Position numbers and translations under genes: made by a program
DNA from: Branchinecta lynchi
Taxonomy: Eukaryota; Arthropoda; Branchiopoda; Anostraca; Branchinectidae
Direction: 5' to 3'
Assembly (NCBI GenBank): GCA_023053575.1
Contig: JAKZAP010000013.1
Span: forward strand, 2,862,001-2,926,000
DNA length: 64,000 nt
The notes under the pieces: model-generated
Seen by the model: the letters and a program-made list of their open reading frames with translations, nothing else
Database searches by the model: none
Told to the model about the DNA's origin: nothing
In this document: positions 10,001 through 25,000 of the stretch, in pieces
Numbering within the stretch: position 1 is the first letter of the stretch
How the letters are laid out: every line of letters starts with the position of its first letter

Positions 10001-13000
10001 AACTGATCAGCTAAAGCATCTTCTCTTGTCGGCTATTAAGCTTCGCTTGAGTCTGAGGATTTTTCGCGGAACTACGGTACCCCCCCCCCCCCCCCGCCCG
10101 CCGCGTTCAGATCCGGTCCAGATCCTGAGCTATGTCATCTAGGGAACATCGTATTTCTACTCTTCAAGTTTCATTCAAATCCCTCCACTCGTTTCACCCC
10201 TGCGCTAACCACAAAATTTCCGGGACTCCCCCTCCAACTCCCCACTCTGTGGCCAAATATGACTAGGAAACGAATAGGGAGCATAATCGTCGTATCTCTT
10301 ACATCTCCTCTTCTCGTCCTTCAAGTTTGAGTCCAATCCAGGCATATGTGCAAATTTCCGGTTTCCGGTTCATCCTCCTCCTATCCTGGCCGGATCCGGT
10401 CTGAACCGTAAAAAACAAACTAGGTCGCATAAAATCGGTACTGTCAAAGTTGTATCCAATTCGGTCTATTCCTTTGGTTTTGTGCATGTCACACAGTTTC
10501 CAGACCCCCCCCCCCTCCCCTCCAACTGCTCCAACCATTGCCGCATGTGGTTCGCATACATGTCTCACCTGTCTAGGTGAGTGCTTAGAACCTTGTTGTT
10601 CAAGTACCCAGAATGTTTTTTAGATGATGTTACCGTTCACACACGAGATACAACCAGTTAGACCAGTTAGATTGTATTGAGGTTGTGTTAGATAAGATAA
10701 TTGAGGCTCATCTAAAACTGCGCCCTTCCAAATGCGCGTTTCTTGCTACTAGTGTTGGGTCATGTTTTGTGGAATGGTACAATAAAACCGGATCCGAATA
10801 AAACTACAGCGATTAAAATCTGAAATATCCGTCAAACATAAAAGAGGTTAGGTCTGCGGTAGGTTTATTTTGGAGGTTCCGGAAATACGTTCCAGATTTT
10901 TCACAGATCGCTATGTCTCTTACGGCATTGATGAAAAAAGGCATTCCATTTAAGTTTTAAAGCATTGAAAAAACAGCTTTTGATATTCTTCGACAAAAAC
11001 TTATGGAGGAGCCTATTCTTGGATTAGCTAGACCAGGAGAGGGTGGTTACATAATTTCTACGAATGCTTCAAAAGAGGCAATTGCTTGTAAGTTGTCGCA
11101 AATGCAAGATGGGAGGGAAGTTATATTACATTATGGAATTCATCGTCTTAATAAGGCTGAGTCGAATTATTCAGTTACGGAAATGGAAACACGCAGTGTT
11201 GTTTATTTTATCAAGCAGTTTCGTCAGTATCTTTTCGGTACCCGCTTCAAAGTAGAGACCGACCACAATAGCCTACGTTGGATCATGACGACAAAAGAGC
11301 CTATAGAATAGAATAGAACAAAACTTTAATTCAAAAATATGGCTTATCATAGCAAATTGCCAAATTCGATATTTTTCCGTCAGGTACATAAGCAATTGAT
11401 ACATTGAGACATAGCAAACAAACTTATTACAGAATCAACAAAAAGAAGACACACTATAAGTCAAGTTGAGTTAAAAAGGGCCACAAGACTAGGGATAAAG
11501 CTCTTTTTATAGCGGTCTGTTTTATCAAAAACAGGTGTCAACTTTGGAAACTTCGCAGCTGCTTCTCTCGGGAGGCGTATTCGTTCGGGAGCATATAGGG
11601 GAGGCAAAAGACGGCTGTGGAGGGGATGTTTTAGAAGCTATTGACCAAAATTTAGGGAAAGGTTTTGTCTTCTTTTAGCCAAAGTTTGAAGATTAATTTC
11701 TTTCAGGTAGTAGGAATATGGAAGCTTGGGTCCATCATAAATTATCTGAAGACATCTCTTCTGAACTCTCTCGATCTGATCTTCTTCTTCTTTTGTACGT
11801 CCGAAGTGCCAAACTGGCCAGGCATATTCTGTTATTGACCAAATGAACATGCAATAGAGAGGGAGACTCCATTTTTTGGAGTCTCCTTTTTCGGAATTGG
11901 TGTTACAAACCCATTTTTCAAGACCGTTGGGTATTCCCCAGATTGTGTAATGGCGTTAAAGAGTGTCGTTAGCTGTCCACTCAAAAATTCTGGGAACGCA
12001 CGGATAAGGTCAACGGGGATGTCTATTGGGGTAATGCTTGTTCTTTTGAGGTTTTTTAACTTCTTAAGTACTTCTTCTTCAGTTATTTCGGGAAATTCTA
12101 TGAAATTCACAGGGTTTGTTGGTGTTTCATCTTTTCTGAGGGGAGGTAAAGTTTGCACAATATCAGCAAGATGGGCGTTGAGCTTGTTTGCTGTGACCAG
12201 GGGCTCTTCATCAAGACAGAAATCCAGATTGTCCTGTTGTTTGCCCATCATGCGTTTGATATTTTGGTACCACTTTTTTGGATGAGATCTGAAAAGACTA
12301 TTGACTTCTTTTTTATAGTCCTTGGCAGCAGCTTTACGGGTCAGGTTACGTATTTTATTCTTTAAAGTGATGTTAGCAAACGACTAACCCAGGCTAACGA
12401 AAACACAGACTTGTGAAGCTGCAGATCTTTATGTATCTATTCCTCATCCTAGCACTCAATTTCAATTTTCAATTCAATTTATTTTAAAAATTCCTTCACG
12501 GGCAAGCCGAACATTGGATTTTTCGTCATAAACATAATAACATCAATACCTTTGTCATAATTTTGTCATAAATAATAAACTTATATACAATTCGAATCAC
12601 TGTAAGTGATCATTTACAATTACACTTATATTAGAACTGAAATTTTAAATCACTATAACATGAACAAGAGTTACAACGAATTATGCATTTCGACGAATGA
12701 CGTCACATTAAACGTATGTAAGAACTAGGATTCAAACAATTATAAAATAAGCACGAATTACGATGAATTATACAAGAATCACGATGAGTTATACATTTCG
12801 ACGAATGACGGTACGAAGCTTGTTCTGTATCGGTCATGAGATGCAGAAACAGGATGTAGCTTAGGAATCGGCTGCGAAACCATTCGCGCAGGTCTAGGCC
12901 TAACGGGTTCAAACTCAGGCGGGAAAATGTCTCGCAGACGAGGATTCTCAAGCGTCTTAACTCCAAATTTAAGGCACATTTTTTCCCGACGTTGGGCCAA

Positions 13001-16000
13001 AGATTCCAGTTTGAAACTCCGAAGAAGCTCAATGTATGGCACCTTTGGCGATTTGGAAGTAACAAGGAGGGCTCGGAATTGCAATCTCTCCAACGAATTC
13101 GACTGATCCCGTGTCAAACCGAAGTGCCATACCTGACAACAATATTCTAAAGTGGGGCGGATAAAAGACAAGAAAATTTTTAAAAGGTGCTCGGTAGGGA
13201 CGCCGTAACGGGATAATAATTTTAGGGATCGGATTGTCATATTACCCTTTTTAAGCATGCTGTCCACTTATTTGATCCATTTTAAGTCATGGGTAATATG
13301 GATTCCCAGTAACTTTATGTGTTTCACACACTGGGCAGTGGGGAGGGGAGGGTAAAATTCCGGCATGCTTTTTAAAAATGATATAGTTAGCACCAACGAT
13401 TTATCCATGTTGACGACCATGTCATCCATAGCTGCCTAATGACGGTAACTTGACGACAAGGACGGACACTCGACCAACTTTAACTAGTATGCCATTTATG
13501 ACTCGTACTGAGACACGTACACAGACATCACGTCACACGCCATTCCATTCATTTTTAAGTGGAGAAGATCCTGGACACTTACAGCCGCGTGCGGTTTTCC
13601 CAGAAGATGATACAGATGGTAGTGATTTGGGGCTTGAATTGTCGGAATCTCCAGAGGTTTGATGTCGTTTTTTATGTCGTCGTAAACCTGCGCCTCCTTG
13701 CGTTTACCCACGTTTGTCGACGTCATTCAGCGCATCATACATTTATCTGCGTTTGTCGACGTCATTCTGCGCATTCTTACGTTTTCGTCGATGTCAATCT
13801 GCTCAGCCATGCGTTGCTTACCTACGATTGTTTACGTTGACTGTGTTAGACTACGTTTTGCTCGTCCAGTCAACTGTAACCTAATGTCAGTTGTCGTCTT
13901 GGTATGCTCCAGTCGACGCAATACCAGTCGTCGTCGTCGTCATCAGGAGTGGCCAAGCTGAGGATGATGGTGATGGTGACTCGTGTGCGGTATAGACAAT
14001 CGGGAAGAAGGACTTGAGGGAGTGACGACGGTGCAGTGCGATATGTCGAATTCAGTTATCATTCTGATACGCTTTCTGAAAATGTTGTACGTCCGTACGG
14101 TCGTATACGTGTCATAGTGATTTGGAAAAATAACTTTAAAAGCTTTGTTATGTTTTGGCAACATTTGAATTTATTTTGTTTTGGGAGGTATTTTAGATAG
14201 GGGGTTGAATTAAGGGAGGAGTAAAATAAATTGGGGCAGATTAAAGTTGAATGCCAGAACCGAGGTCGGTTCTTTTTTGAAGGGGGGAGGTGTAACCAAG
14301 GTGTACTTTCACCAGGGAGCTGGCTACACCTTGGTTCTTTTCAGTTAATCCGACAGGAAATATTCAGGTTCTTGGCGATGACTAATTTTAGTCATTCGAG
14401 TTTGAGATGGAGAGTTCTAAAAAATTTTGTCAGTTCGTTTTGAGTTGGAGCTGTGGAAGGTCATTGTCGGAGAGCATGAAAAGTTAAGTGCTGTGGTATA
14501 TACACATATCTTTTGAACCTTTATTTCTTAAGTGGAAATACACATCTATGTTTTCTATAACTGATTGACGAGGTAGACACTAGCTTAGAGAGAAAGAAAA
14601 AGTTTTTGCTTGCATGTTACTTTGTACCGCTAAGCATGGTCCACACCGCTCGGGGAGCATGTACATGGTAGCGTTGCATAGAAGGTTCGTAACAGTGGCT
14701 TAAGAGCTTAAGGGCACCTAACAGTTGTAGTAAGGGTCCATAATAATCTCGATCCCGTTTATTCATAACATTTCTCAAGATTTCCGGTTGCCCCTCCAGC
14801 TCCCCCCAAAAGTCACTGGATCCGGTCCGGATTTTAAGTTGGTCGTCTGAGGCACGAGATCTTTCTAACTATCACCCGTTCAAAAGTTATAAATACCTCA
14901 AGATTCCAGATTTCCCCTCCTTTCACTCCCCCCGCGATGCTCGGATCGGGGAAGTGACTGTTTTCAACTTAATCGTTTGGGGTCCGTGATATGTCTGCCA
15001 AGTTTCATCGTCCTATCTTATGTGGAAGTGACCGAACTAGAAAAACCTGGATAGACCGACCGACAGACAGACCGACGGACGGACAGAAATTGCGATCGCT
15101 ATATGTATATCGAGTCACATCACTAGATGTATCCGTTTGGGGTCAGAAACGTGTCCGCCCTTTCTGGGTACTTGTAGAATTTCATCGAGAAATTTTCTGG
15201 AAGACTTAAAGTTGGGAACTGTTTTCTCTAAATTTTCTATTTTTAGGTTGAATTCAAAGATCGAACAGATGTTATCAGCCGATCTAAGATCGCTTAAGTT
15301 CCTTTCGCTGGTTGATCACTCTAGAAATGAGTCGCAGTACAACTCCAGGCGTCAGCTGGACATGTCCAGGGTGCCAGAAACAACTTTCTTATACACGGTA
15401 AACAATACTTTGCATTTATGTTGATCGACGACAATTCCTACAGCTGCCATACTGCGTAGACTTGTGAGTCAGACTTTTCAATAGAACAACTGCTGTACTC
15501 TGGGACATTACAGATTATAGAATAGCCTACCTTAGAGATTAAATGCGTCATACATAAGATTTTCGACTCTGCTGAAGACGGTCATGATAATGGGTAGGTT
15601 ACTAAATAAAAATAACAGCAAAAATAATAGCATAAAAATAAGACATAAAAATAATAGCATAGGGTATTTGCTGCGTGTCGTTGCAGAAGGGTTGGCCTCT
15701 GTAACTCTTCATAGCTGGTAAAGTCTCAGCTTATAGAATAGAATAGAATAGTAATTTATTCACTCACACTTTCACGGTTACAAAACCAAAATTGGTGAGT
15801 ACTGTCATAACATAAACATTTAAAAGCACATACAAATGGTCAAAGGCTATTTAAAATTTCCATAATCTTTGGTATAAAACTGTTTTGGTAACGGCTGTGT
15901 TTGGCCGCTACTGGTTGGAATATTGGGACCTTCGTAGAGACTGCTCGCTCTTGCCTTTCCCTCACATTGTTGTATGGGGAAGGGAGAAACTCATTGTAGA

Positions 16001-19000
16001 TGGGGTGCGAAATAAGTTTTTTACCGATCTCGAGGCATAGGTTCAGTCTCCGTTTCTCCAATGTATTATAAACAAGCTTATAAACAATTCGTAATATAAT
16101 TTGAATGTCTCTCTTTCGTTTCTATTTAGTATCTTGCTCAGAAGCAATTCCTATGTGAGAGAACGTTTTATGCCTAAGACCTGTTTTGCCCTTGACCAGC
16201 AACAAAGTTCAGGTTTGGATATGGACGTTGAGAATCTTTGGCTAAATCATCTTCAAGTATGCCATAAAAAAACTCTGTCTCAGGTGAAAAATCCAAAAGG
16301 CCAATTCGATTCGACAGGACAACTTAGAACTGCTGACGGCACACTGTTTGCGGTGTACAAAGCTTTGGAAAACAGTTCTGTCGCATCTATGACGTTTTTA
16401 AACTACACATCCGATGGCTTCCCGTACTTCAGACTTTACTCCAATGCCACAGGTTTGTAGCCATTATTTTCTGTTCCTTTTAGTTACCTTTTGAATTGGA
16501 GCGTCCGAACTTATAGTTAAACCAGCCTCACTATTAGTATCAAAGGGGCTTCGTAAAAAGGTGGTCCCACAGATTTTTTTTACAATCTGGTATCAATCTG
16601 GTCCACCGAATAAAACATACATAATCCGGTTTGTCTTGCGAGGGGTGCTCCTGCTCGAGTAAACGCAATGCTGCAAATCAAAATAAAAGAAGTATTCGTG
16701 ACGGAAGTAAAGTGATTTAGATTTTTAGATCAGATTTTTTTTTTTTTTTAGTTAAATTATATTATTACACATTAATGCAAAACATTTTGCAGTACCTGCT
16801 TAGAAAGCCGCAAAGGGCTTATTGTCCGCAGGTGGCAGTCTTCTCTATTCTAGATATTCTGGTAACACTATTTTACATTATTCCACATGCCTTTCATACA
16901 CACAGAGCGTGTTCCATCCTACTTACCGTAGTTACTACGTATGACGTCACGAATTCTGGCTTTTCGCCGTCAAGGCTGGAACGATTTTTCTATTTTCCAG
17001 CAGGATCTCACGCCAAGGGCGAGTCCGACCAATCACGTTACAGAGATGCGTAGTTACTACGCTTACTACGGTCTCGAGCATGGTAAGCAAATAGTAACTC
17101 TTAGTTACTGTTCCGACAAGGTTGGAACGGTCAGCGTAGTAACTTTTCGTGAGGATGGAACAGGGATGGAACGGAAATAGTAACTATTAGTAACTATTGT
17201 TAGAAGGGTGGAACACGCTCACAGTGAATCAGTATCGTGAGCAGGACTGGTCCTTTAATGCTTCGTAAAAATACACAAGGGCTTGACTTAACTTGACGAT
17301 TCCGTCACTTTCTGAGGTCTGTGTCGCCCGTTTTCGAGCAGCTTAATTTGCAAGCTTCTTTTAGTTGTGTGGAGAGAGGATCTGCACTAAATTTTATTTG
17401 TCGTCACCTCTTTTCCCGCCCGGATTTTCTGTACTGTCTTAAGCTGTTTTCACACTGACTCGTTGAGGCTTTCACACGGAGCTACACAACCTCTGCCTCG
17501 CAACCTCTGGTGACGCAACGCAGAGCTTACGCGCGTTGCGTCGATGCAGATGCATCAAATTTTTCACTGAAAAATGGAATTTAAAAAAAAAAAACTGGAG
17601 AAAACCTTCTAACGATGAAGAAAAACTTAGTAATGATGAAAGAAACGAGAATTCAGCATAAGATTCCGAGAAAGGAAAGCGGATTCACGATGGGAAAGTG
17701 ATCTTGGAAACCGCAACGGCTATCCACAAATTCTTGCATGTGGCGGATTTTCGCTTTGCTTTCTGGAAAGTAGAAAGTCTGGGAAGTCTTCAGAATCGCC
17801 ATGTAGCTTCCAGCCGAGAGTTGAAAAACCTGGACTTCTCGGACAGAATTGATGAGGGTGCTGAAGATCATAGCAGGAACTGGACTCCGTGCCTTCAAGA
17901 CTCTAAAGGTCCCAGCCCTCGATTGTTTCATTGTCGCTCGGTTTCAGTGCCTTCTTTTCTCTTGTGGCTATTTTTTCTTTAATTTTTCAGACGAAGAATT
18001 TGACCTGGTGTACAAGTGGGAGAATGATAGAAGTGCTTCACTTCGTGCTGTCTCCTTGGGGAAAGACGGCATCACAATCCCGATTGAGGGTCATTTTGCC
18101 TTGAACACATCTCACCTTCTCACATCGAGTCTATACTGGACACCATCGCTTGTTTCGGACATAAGGGTAATGTGTTTTCAGTATTTCACTTATTACTATC
18201 CCTATACTAATTACTTTCAACAGCTTCAAGCAAGAGCATATTATGTGCATAATAATACTCAAGGTCAGTGTGAAAAGTCCTGTTTTCTTTGCAGTGCGTA
18301 GAGGCGAAAGCCCTTTTGAGATGTAATATGTTGAAAAGCGCATTTCGTCAGTTTCTTTCAAGAAGTTAACGGTTAAAGAACTAGAGCAACTTAAAGTTTA
18401 ACCGGGGGGGGGGGGCTTTAAAATCTCCTGTTCCGACCCGATTCGCTCCGGCTAATTAACTCATTCCTCGGTTAGTGATAAGAGCTGTATTTACATCTAC
18501 TGCGATGAGGTATTCTTTACCAGAAAACTGTTCCGCATTCTATTATCGGATACTATCCATGCATTCGTTAGATTTTGAATTTTTTCCACCTTTCGTGAGA
18601 TATTTGGTGACTTCTGAGGATCATGTTGTGGATTCAAGTAAGCGATTTGCGATGGAAAAGCTCACATTTGCCAGAAAAAAACATGAATAAGCTGATTAAA
18701 AAAATAGGTTTACTATAAATTACCGGAATATCTACAAAGACCACCACCGTGGCGCTTAAATTCGTATGTCACACTGGATTTTACAATAGTCAACCCGACC
18801 ACAGAGTGTAAGGTCATTGAAAAGAATAGAATAGGACTTTATTCTTTCACACTTCCGTGGTAAGAAAACCAAAACTGGTAAGTACTGTCGTGCAAGTCTT
18901 TACAGTTGGACAAAGACTATTTAAAATTTCAACAATCATAGGCATTAAACTGTTTTGATCACGGCTGTGTCTGGCCACTACTGTGGTTGGTATCCACACT

Positions 19001-22000
19001 GCTCGCTCTTGTTTTATATTGTTACATTGAGTCGTATCGCGGTCTCTCGTGCTTAATGCTTATATATTCTAGTATTTTAAAATTGTTGAAACTCTTTAAT
19101 ACTAGGCAAATTACCATCCTTGGTTTTGGCTGTTTTTAGCAGGCCCATTTCCTTCAAGCAAAAATCACGGAAAAAATAGAGAACCGGTTTATCTGACGAA
19201 TAAACTTCTCGCAAACATTCTTTGCGAGCATGAGCCGCATCAAAAATAGCAAAACACGACAAGTGTAAAATCAGTGAGTCGTAAGGGGGATGGGGGATAG
19301 AACGTACCGTATCAAATTCGGGTTTTGGAGCCATTAAGGAATTGGGTTGCACTGGCTTCATATTACTGTTCTTAAAATTTTAAAAAGAGAGCAGGCCTTA
19401 AAAATGAAAAGTAAAATTTGTAAAATGACGAAGGCTGCAGCGAAAGATCATTACAACAATAGAGTCAATCATTTGTTTAATCCGAAGCCGAGCAGTTAGA
19501 AGATCGCGAACGTAAAGCAGATTTTTAGAAAAAAAAAGAAGGGTTGATTTCAGTTTGGACGAAAGTGAGTTAGAGACAGCAAACGGGCTCAATGCGCACC
19601 TTGATGAAATCGTCCAATCTCTTCCCTCTTTGCTCAAAGAAGAAATCCCGGAGCCACCGGGAGGTTCTAATGATTATCCTGAAATTAAAAAAGCCGAAAT
19701 TTCCAAGAATATTAAAACCTTAAAAGGACTAGTATTACGCCTGTTGACATTCCGGTAATTAGCTTTCCCGGTTGAATTGTCAGGTAAATTGTGTTAGATT
19801 TTTAATTCTATAACAAAAACAGGGGATTACCCCCTAATCTGGAAAAATTATTATATTACGGTGACAGATAGTGCCCAAGCTGACTGCGAATCATGTTTGA
19901 TGGTGCAAAACGAATAAGTCAGCTAGAGCTATATTTCCAAGAGCTATATAGCAAAGAAGGTAGGCCGAAATATAGCTCTAATAAAATGTAGTCGACTTAT
20001 CCGTTTTGCACCATTAAATAATATATTACTATTGTCCCTTAAAAAGGTTCTCACAATGATTTTTATGGAATCCGTCCATAACTATGACATCCATTTTCAG
20101 CAAAATTTACGAGGGTTTCCTTTCCTCTTGGTTAAAAGAAAAGACTTCTTAAGTTAATAAATGCAAAATAATTTGGCAATCTCCCCAATACCTCTACAGC
20201 CCATTACTTGGCTAGTTTGGTGCGTACCGTTTACAAATTTAGAGAACCCCGACCATTGAGTCAATCTGAATGCCATTGATCTACGAAAAGCATTCGACCT
20301 AATAAGCCGTAGCATACTACTAGAGAAATTGAAAATAAAGTTCAATGTGCCATCTTTCTCGTCGAAATAGTCTCAAATTTTCTATCCAATAGGACTCGGT
20401 ATATAGATTAAATATAAGAATTCATACTCTGTCCCACTTCTGATTCTCTGTGGACTTCCGCAGGGTACGCTTTTGGGTCCTTTGCTGTTTCTAGTTATGG
20501 TTGAGCTTACGACGCTGGTGGATGACCGTTGGAAATATTCAGAATTCTCTCTATTAGAAGGTTGCTGTAGAAATGTAAAAAGTAAAGCACAGCATGCCAT
20601 GGACTATATTTGCGATGAAGCATCTGCGATCAGATAGTTGTAAACACGGAAAAATCATTAGTCTTAATCTCTTTTTAAAAAAACGTAACCGACTTTTGTC
20701 CTCCAATTCCCAGTGCACAACATCTTAAAGAAATAATATTGCTGGGTGCCTACATCACGAATGACAAGAAGTGAAAAATGCACGTAGATTCTATTTTAAA
20801 GAAGACCAATGTGGGCCTCCGGGGACTCAAACTTCTTTCGTGTCCCTTCCGAACATCTATTGCGCATTTACGAATGAAAACGTAGAAATACTCTTTCAAA
20901 CAAATTTGGAGCTAAGATAACGTGTTGTCCCGAGATGACCATCTATTCCCCCCCCCCCTCCCGTCTTCCGTGCGTCGGTCTGAGAGGAATACTGGCAATA
21001 AGTTTTCCCCATATCCCGCTTATTCTTCTACCCAATTTTTACGTAGTGTCATTCCATCATTTATTTCTGGTAATTTCTTGTAAGTGTATTAGTTAATTTG
21101 TTTCTTGTGTGTCTGTGTATTTTGTAAATTTGTATTCCTTTTCTAGCTTTTAGCTATTCGGATTAAACTTGATTGATTGAAAAAAAAAATATTTCTTGTT
21201 CATTTGCCCATTCCTGGAATTAAGAATACTACTGTCATTTTGGTGTGACTCGCGAGCAATCGAACGCTCTGGAGATGATACAATACCGAGTTCTGCTAAT
21301 AACTGATAGATCTCTGAAAGTTCCTTGCATCCATTTTCTCACAATACAATCTGACACCCCTCTCGTAACGTCGTGAAATCTTGTGCTTGAAGTTTGGTGG
21401 GCTGACTCTTCTGAACCCGGTCCTTCCCGCCACCCTGCCCCCTGACGTAGCTACAGGAAGGGTGGGGCCTTAAAGACAAGCTTCCGAACCAGCCCCTACC
21501 CTTCAACCACTTTTTTGCCGACATGAAAGACACCAGAATAGTTTTGTCCCCTCCTTTTTTTCCTACCCCCCCCCCCCCTCACCCCGCTGTCTGTTACCCC
21601 AATCGTTACGTTTTATATAGTTTGCCTTCAGTGTTTTTATATTTTTATATTTGATTTGACCCCGTTCTATTCTGTGTTGATTTTGGTTAAGCTTTAATTT
21701 ATGTTTGACTTTACCACCTGCCATTCGGCCGATCCGGAATTTGTGTTGCAATAAAACTGAAATTTAATTGAAATAACGGTACTAAACTACATTTTTTTCA
21801 GACTTCGTTCAGAGACTATCGAAAGGCATGGAAGGATGACCTACTATATTTTGTTCTTCAAACCGTCGATGACACTTATCAAGAAGCCGAAGAAATTATC
21901 CAGTTTATTTCTGGCGAAATGGAAGAAGTAATAAGCCCCTTCCGAGAAGATGTTACTGCAGAATGGCAAGCCCTTGTCGACGACGCATTTGCGGTTGAAG

Positions 22001-25000
22001 AACTTTTCGAAGCGATGTATGAGAAGAATGATTTCTTGATCAAAACCGTTGTCGGCCTTTCAAAAGTTCTTCTGCAAGAGTATCCAGTGGAGACAATCAT
22101 GCGCGACTTCAAGGAGTGGTTGGTGGTGAAACAAGACGAATTGACGAAGGAGATAACCTCCAAGACTTACGATTTCGAGAGCTGGGCAAATGATTTGGAA
22201 ACTCAGGTAAAGCCGTTGTTGATTGAAAGACTCACTTGTTCACCTGTATCACAAGTGTATAAAAAGATATCGAACTCTTTGTTCACACGGAACTATGAGC
22301 GTGTTCCACCCTACTTACCGTAGTTACTTCGCACGACCTCACGAATTCTGCCTTTTTGGCGTCAAGATTAGAACGTATTTGTCTATTTTCAGCAAATTAT
22401 CGTACCAGGGGCTAATCCAGTCAATCACATCACAGAGATTTGTAGTTACCACGCTTACTACGCTCCAGAGCGTGGTAAGCAAATAGTTCCTGTTAGTAAC
22501 TACTTCGAGAAGGTTGGAGCGGTCACTGTAGTAAATTGTCACGAAGTTGGAACGAAAATAGTAACTAATAGTTACTATTGTTAGAAGGGTGGAACACGCT
22601 CTATGTGAATCCGCAGACTAAGCGACGCTAACTCCAGTAGTATTTCTAACAGAAATTTATAGCTTAGACACGCACAGAAATGTGCCATTAGGAGCTTCGT
22701 TTCCACACCAACGCTGCACTGGATTGATCCAGGGATAAGTCCGTGATGGTATAGAGACGCCTGCGAAGGTAGCCTTCGCTGCTTGAAATTTTCGTACCCG
22801 GGTTGTAGCTACACTGAAATCTCCATCACGATGTTTTTGACATCGGAGAAGCATGTAACCCCCCTGCCTTGCCTAGAGCAGCCTAGTTATAGTTGACACA
22901 ACAAGACTGTATAATCTGCAAAGTCGCAGTGGACGTTGGCCCGCCTCGCAAAAGAGAATTGTAGGTAAGACCTGCCCTTCAAGTACTATTTCTTGTCCTA
23001 GATTGAAAATCTGAAAGCGGTGTGGGCCAACAATTTGTACGGACCAGTAATGTCCGCATTTTCGAACTTGAGCAGCATTCTAGCCGTGGACTTCAGAACT
23101 CGGTTGATCAACTACGAAGTGGTGAGTCTGTTCAGCAATAATCCATAAAAGTACCTATCTGAGCCGAGTTACCACTAGATATTAGGTTTTCTTCGATTTT
23201 GGTGTTCGTCGTCATTTAGGGCTTGCTCCCACCAAGTCCAATGCGGAATTCGCTTTCGAGTATTCGGATGACTACCGATACACATTCTGTAAAGCGATGG
23301 TAGATGGCTCAAGGGTTTGTAGTGGGCATTGGCGGTGCGATTCAGTCAAGTTCAAACCAGCCTGTTGACTATCAGCGGTAGGGAAAATAGATTCGGAATT
23401 CATTTCGAAACTTATCCTTGAAATTGGCACTGCCTGCAGAAGTATCGTCAGTTTTCTGACGGTTTAAACCACACTGTCAGAAGTTTCATAACAGATAACA
23501 CAAGGATGTTCGGTTTCAACAGACAATGCGTAAAAGATAAGGAAGAGCCAAAAAAGCATCTACTGACTTTATTCTTTATCGTCATGACGTCGGAAAACTC
23601 ACCAGATTTTTCACCGGTTTTTCGGTTCTTTCTGATTGTGACGCTTATTATGCACAACATTTTGAAAGACAACAGATACATCCGATGTGTTATCTGTTAC
23701 GAATTATCTGTCGAAACCCTGCATCCTTGTGTTATCTGTTCTGAAACTTATGATAGTGCAGTTGATACATTTCCTCTTGCTATTTAGCACTGAAGCTGAG
23801 GCCATGGGAGGTCTCAACTTGTATAACTACCATCACAGTCCTGTTAAAAAATCGACGAGGAGTGGAGGGAGGGGGATTGTATTGCCATTAGAATATATTG
23901 AATGAATTGATGAATTTTTTTATTTACCCACTTCTACAAAATATAAATAGTGGAGTACATAGAGAAAAGAAAAAACACAACTTAAAATAAGATATACATT
24001 TACACTTCGAACAGATTGCACTTCAAACAAACGGACAAGACCGTGATGCGGAGAAAACATGGCGGCCGACAGATTCCTATGCAGCTCTTCAAGTATAACA
24101 GTTATATTTGTTACTGAAAATTTATTTATCATTTCTTATTTTCTTTTCTGGTTATTAAGCCCTTGATGGGTTGATTTTTTATGGCTACCGCGAGAGTCCA
24201 GTTGAAAATCGACGAGTTGAAAGTGTGTGTTGATAGTTGTAGCGCCTAAAAGAATGTCTTTTAGTTATTAAGCCCTGGCCGCCACCATTTGCCACCACGG
24301 TCAAGTTAAAATTTGCCGTGAAGTGAGTGGGGGGAGGGGTATTGTAGTACCAATAGAATAAAACAATCTTTTTTTTAGTTACTCGCTAGAGTTGGGAATC
24401 ATCTTAGCCGCTGGCTTTCTACCGCTGCATCTGAGTTACAATCCACCCTACTTGACTTCGGTCTTACCGTTTATGAACAAGTCAAGCCTGGATTCTTAAC
24501 AGCCCTCGACATACTCGAAACAAGCCTTCTTCAGCTAAGTGAAAAACTGTCCAGCGTGTTCCTCACGGAGGGTGAGTCCGGAAAGGGCGAGTCTTTCTTC
24601 GAGAAAATGGAGAAATTGATGGAGAGAATAAGTGAAGTAGTTAAGGAAATGGACCTAGAAAAAGTGTGGAATTTCGTGGACGAATATTATGGAGCCCTGA
24701 AAAGAGGTGTTAAGGAAAAAACCGGAAACCTCTTCGAGCATTTCAGAATCGTTATGCATCTTGCAGAAAGGATGAACTCCTTCGTTTATGAGTTCTGGAA
24801 TGACAATTTTGAAGTCACCGGTTCTTTGGGACATTTGATTGAGAACTTCAAAGATAAGTTTACTTTAGATCCCGAAGTCTGTGTTGATGATTGGCTTTCG
24901 AATCCTTTTGATAAGATCTCCAGCTCGTTTGATAGTGTCAGCCAGGTCGTGATCGATCAAATGGAATACCGGACTGAAATGGTGTTTATTCCCGAAGAAG

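Noticed and set aside
9927..10568. Several open frames on both strands
   Set aside because: Produced by poly-C/poly-G tracts in the dispersed repeat family; no codon bias or motif.
23506..23787. 93-codon open frame
   Set aside because: Lies wholly inside the CACTGTCAGAAG element; its longer copy does not preserve the frame.
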